Assembly: GCA_035235625.1 (NCBI GenBank)
Contig: CP141148.1
Span: 14,385,057 to 14,449,056 of the forward strand
Source: Saururus chinensis
Taxonomy: Eukaryota > Streptophyta > Magnoliopsida > Piperales > Saururaceae
Direction: 5' to 3'
Length of the DNA stretch: 64,000 nucleotides
Numbering within the stretch: position 1 is the first letter of the stretch; every line of letters begins with the position of its first letter. Below are positions 62,336 through 64,000 of the stretch, in pieces. The notes under the pieces were generated by a model. The model did no database searches and had not been told where the DNA came from. It saw nothing but the letters and a program-made list of their open reading frames with translations. Made by a program: the position numbers and the translations under genes.

Positions 62336-63063
62336 GAGTAGAGCAAAAAGGATTTACAAGGGTGGGTATTTTTGTCTATTTATACAACCATCACCATTAA
62401 TGACGCTTTATGATAGGTAAATTTATTAATGGAGGTTTTTGTAATTATTATATTTTCTTTGTCGTTATGTGTTAATGCCCCTATTTAATTGCATCCTCCT
62501 AACCATCTATTATATATGAATTATAAGACGTCGAGGACTTGCAATCAGTGTTTTTCATTCATAGAAGGCAAATAAGTAGGTATTATCATTGTATACCGAG
62601 ATAAAAGAGCCCAACAACAGTGACAAATCACCAAAAATAAAAAGGAATCACATATTCAATAGAGCTAAATCATCAGTGGTAATGGCTCAACCCAACTCTA
62701 ATTTTGGATTGTAGACGGGGAGTCAATGATACACAATGTACTTTTAAAATTGTCAGGTAACAATGAATTTTAGATTACAAGAGATTGTACTTTATTGTGT
62801 ACTCTAGCACACGATATTGAATATATTGTGTTCAGTTCAAAGTATATCGTGTGAAGGAAAAACACGATTTTCATTCTATTGCATAAGTAATGATGCAACC
62901 TACACATGCAATATAACATTAATTATTTTAAGCCTAGATGTAATAACATGACTTATATTCCTATCGTGTTAGCATTAACACGATATGATTTGTAAGCATA
63001 TAACCGAATATATGATGTCGGGTTATATCGTATATTGATTAACATGTTAATATCTAATGTAGA
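62336..63063. other. AT-rich region with repeated AACACGA / TCGTGTT words
   Basis: No gene. Short words TCGTGTT, AACACGA, TATCGTG and TATATCGTAT recur at about 62810, 62845, 62865, 62965, 62980 and 63025, in both orientations, and again after the transposase relic (63905-63935). They may be subterminal repeats of the MULE whose transposase relic follows. Confidence 0.4.
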
Positions 63064-63930
63064 TTGGGAGAACTGGGAAATTTGCGTTCAAGAAATCCAT
63101 GTCGTTCTTCTTACATCAATCTAATGACTACAGAATCCATGATAGAAGTCAATCAGACTGGATTAGAAGAAATGTCTCTAACGATAGGTGCGATAAGGAC
63201 TCCATTTGATAACTATGAATCCCCATACAGACCTTGTAATTACGATGGCGAAGAATTTGAAGAAGTGTGCGGTGATGATCAATGGAATGAGAATGATATA
63301 ATTGACATGGAAAGTATGTCTAACCACGAAGAATTCGGACACAACAAGATACCCAATTACTTTGATGTTGAGGCCGAGGCCGAGTGGGAGACAGTTGATG
63401 ATCTCAACCTTTTGGAACCGAATATTGGTGAGGGCGAGCTAATGACAGGCAGTTTGTAAGCAAAGGACTGCAAAAATCTACTTGAAATGGGTGCATGTTT
63501 TCTAAAAATGTTACATTTCAAGAGGGTTTTGATCGACCTAGCAATAAAGGCAAATTTGACTTACCGTGTTGTGGATGTGAATAGGGATACGTACGCCACA
63601 AAGTGCTTTGATTAGTCTTGTAACTAGTACATAAGGGCTTCAAATATAGGAGATCATGTGACAGTGACGAGGTTAGTGCCCAACCATTCGTGTGAAATGC
63701 AAACGAAGTCATTTGACCATCCTCTAGCATCGCACCTTCGAATAGTGAAAAAAATTCTATGGGCTATTTAATGATTCAATAGACATTACACTGAGAGACA
63801 TAATAAATTATATTTTGAAGTACTAGGGTATAACTGTGAACTAGAAGAAATGCTGGCATGCAAGTAAAATAAACTTATGAGACTCCTTCGAACATGTGTT
63901 CAGTAACACGACATTTAAATATGACGTGTT
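63064..63930 (+). pseudogene. MULE transposase N-terminal relic (third MULE), truncated
   Basis: The open part (63064-63459) encodes a 131-residue acidic leader (EEFEEVCGDDQWNENDIIDM) ending in a stop. After a frameshift the MuDR DNA-binding region is readable from about 63486 to 63700: LEMGACF...FKRVLIDLAIKANLTYRVVD, then ATKCFD, SCNxYIRAS, LVPNHSCEMQTKSF. This follows the family order 'F....AL..YAI..N..Y...C....CxWxIRAS....HxC'. A further piece to about 63850 (GYNCELEEMLACK) matches the block that normally precedes the catalytic domain ('GYxVSYxxAWxAK'). At least four stops interrupt it. The DDE domain would lie at or beyond the window end. Confidence 0.75.
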
Positions 63931-64000
63931 ATCAGGCACACGAGAAGCCTATTGTCGCATTTTCTTACAACACAACTTAATTACCTATCATGTTAATATG
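63931..64000. other. Window end, no feature
   Basis: The last 70 bases carry no readable protein motif; the transposase relic may continue outside the window. Confidence 0.4.

Overview
The window looks like nuclear DNA of a flowering plant with a repeat-rich genome. It is AT-rich, almost all open frames are short, the one intact gene has nine small exons with GT/AG introns, and most of the sequence is nested transposable elements. I recognised no rRNA, tRNA, CRISPR or bacterial-type operon. The species cannot be named from this window.

Layout. 1-6.4 kb: a decayed Copia pol 3' end with a probable LTR (2.15-3.2 kb), followed by a roughly 0.9 kb fold-back repeat (3.23-4.15 kb). 6.4-9.5 kb: a degraded solo LTR. 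10.67-22.24 kb: one old Copia retrotransposon that still has both LTRs and pieces of gag, protease, integrase, RT and RNase H. It is split by two TSD-flanked solo LTRs (11.8-13.2 and 14.8-18.1 kb), an antisense LTR-like piece and a further LTR-like segment. 22.54-31.0 kb: a two-gene Mutator-like element (MULE) with long TIRs and a target duplication. It carries a transposase pseudogene and a plant-mobile-domain (PMD/MAIN-like) pseudogene, and a 1.4 kb solo LTR sits in the transposase C-terminus. 32.2-36.3 kb: the only apparently functional gene, a tRNA-dihydrouridine synthase (DUS2 type, 319 aa) on the + strand. 36.3-40.7 kb: non-coding sequence with local duplications. 40.7-45.1 and 48.8-53.6 kb: two very long (4.4 and 4.7 kb) related solo LTRs, each with a perfect 5-bp TSD. 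Between them lie a MULE transposase 3' relic, a 165-bp tandem array and unrecognised minus-strand coding-like exons. 54.2-57.05 kb: an LTR-like element holding about 19 copies of a 46-bp repeat. 57.2-60.7 kb: another solo LTR with TSD. 60.7-64 kb: palindrome and minisatellite arrays, then the 5' part of a second MULE transposase relic running towards the window end.

How it fits together. The host gene sits between blocks of transposon sequence. The nesting gives relative ages: the Copia element is older than its three or four insertions, and the MULE is older than the solo LTR inside it. The clearest new signals are: (1) the MULE, whose TIRs are built from tandem copies of one perfect palindrome and which carries both transposase and PMD genes; (2) a short cassette of paired GATCGATC palindromes shared by otherwise different LTR families; (3) the strong excess of TSD-flanked solo LTRs over complete elements.
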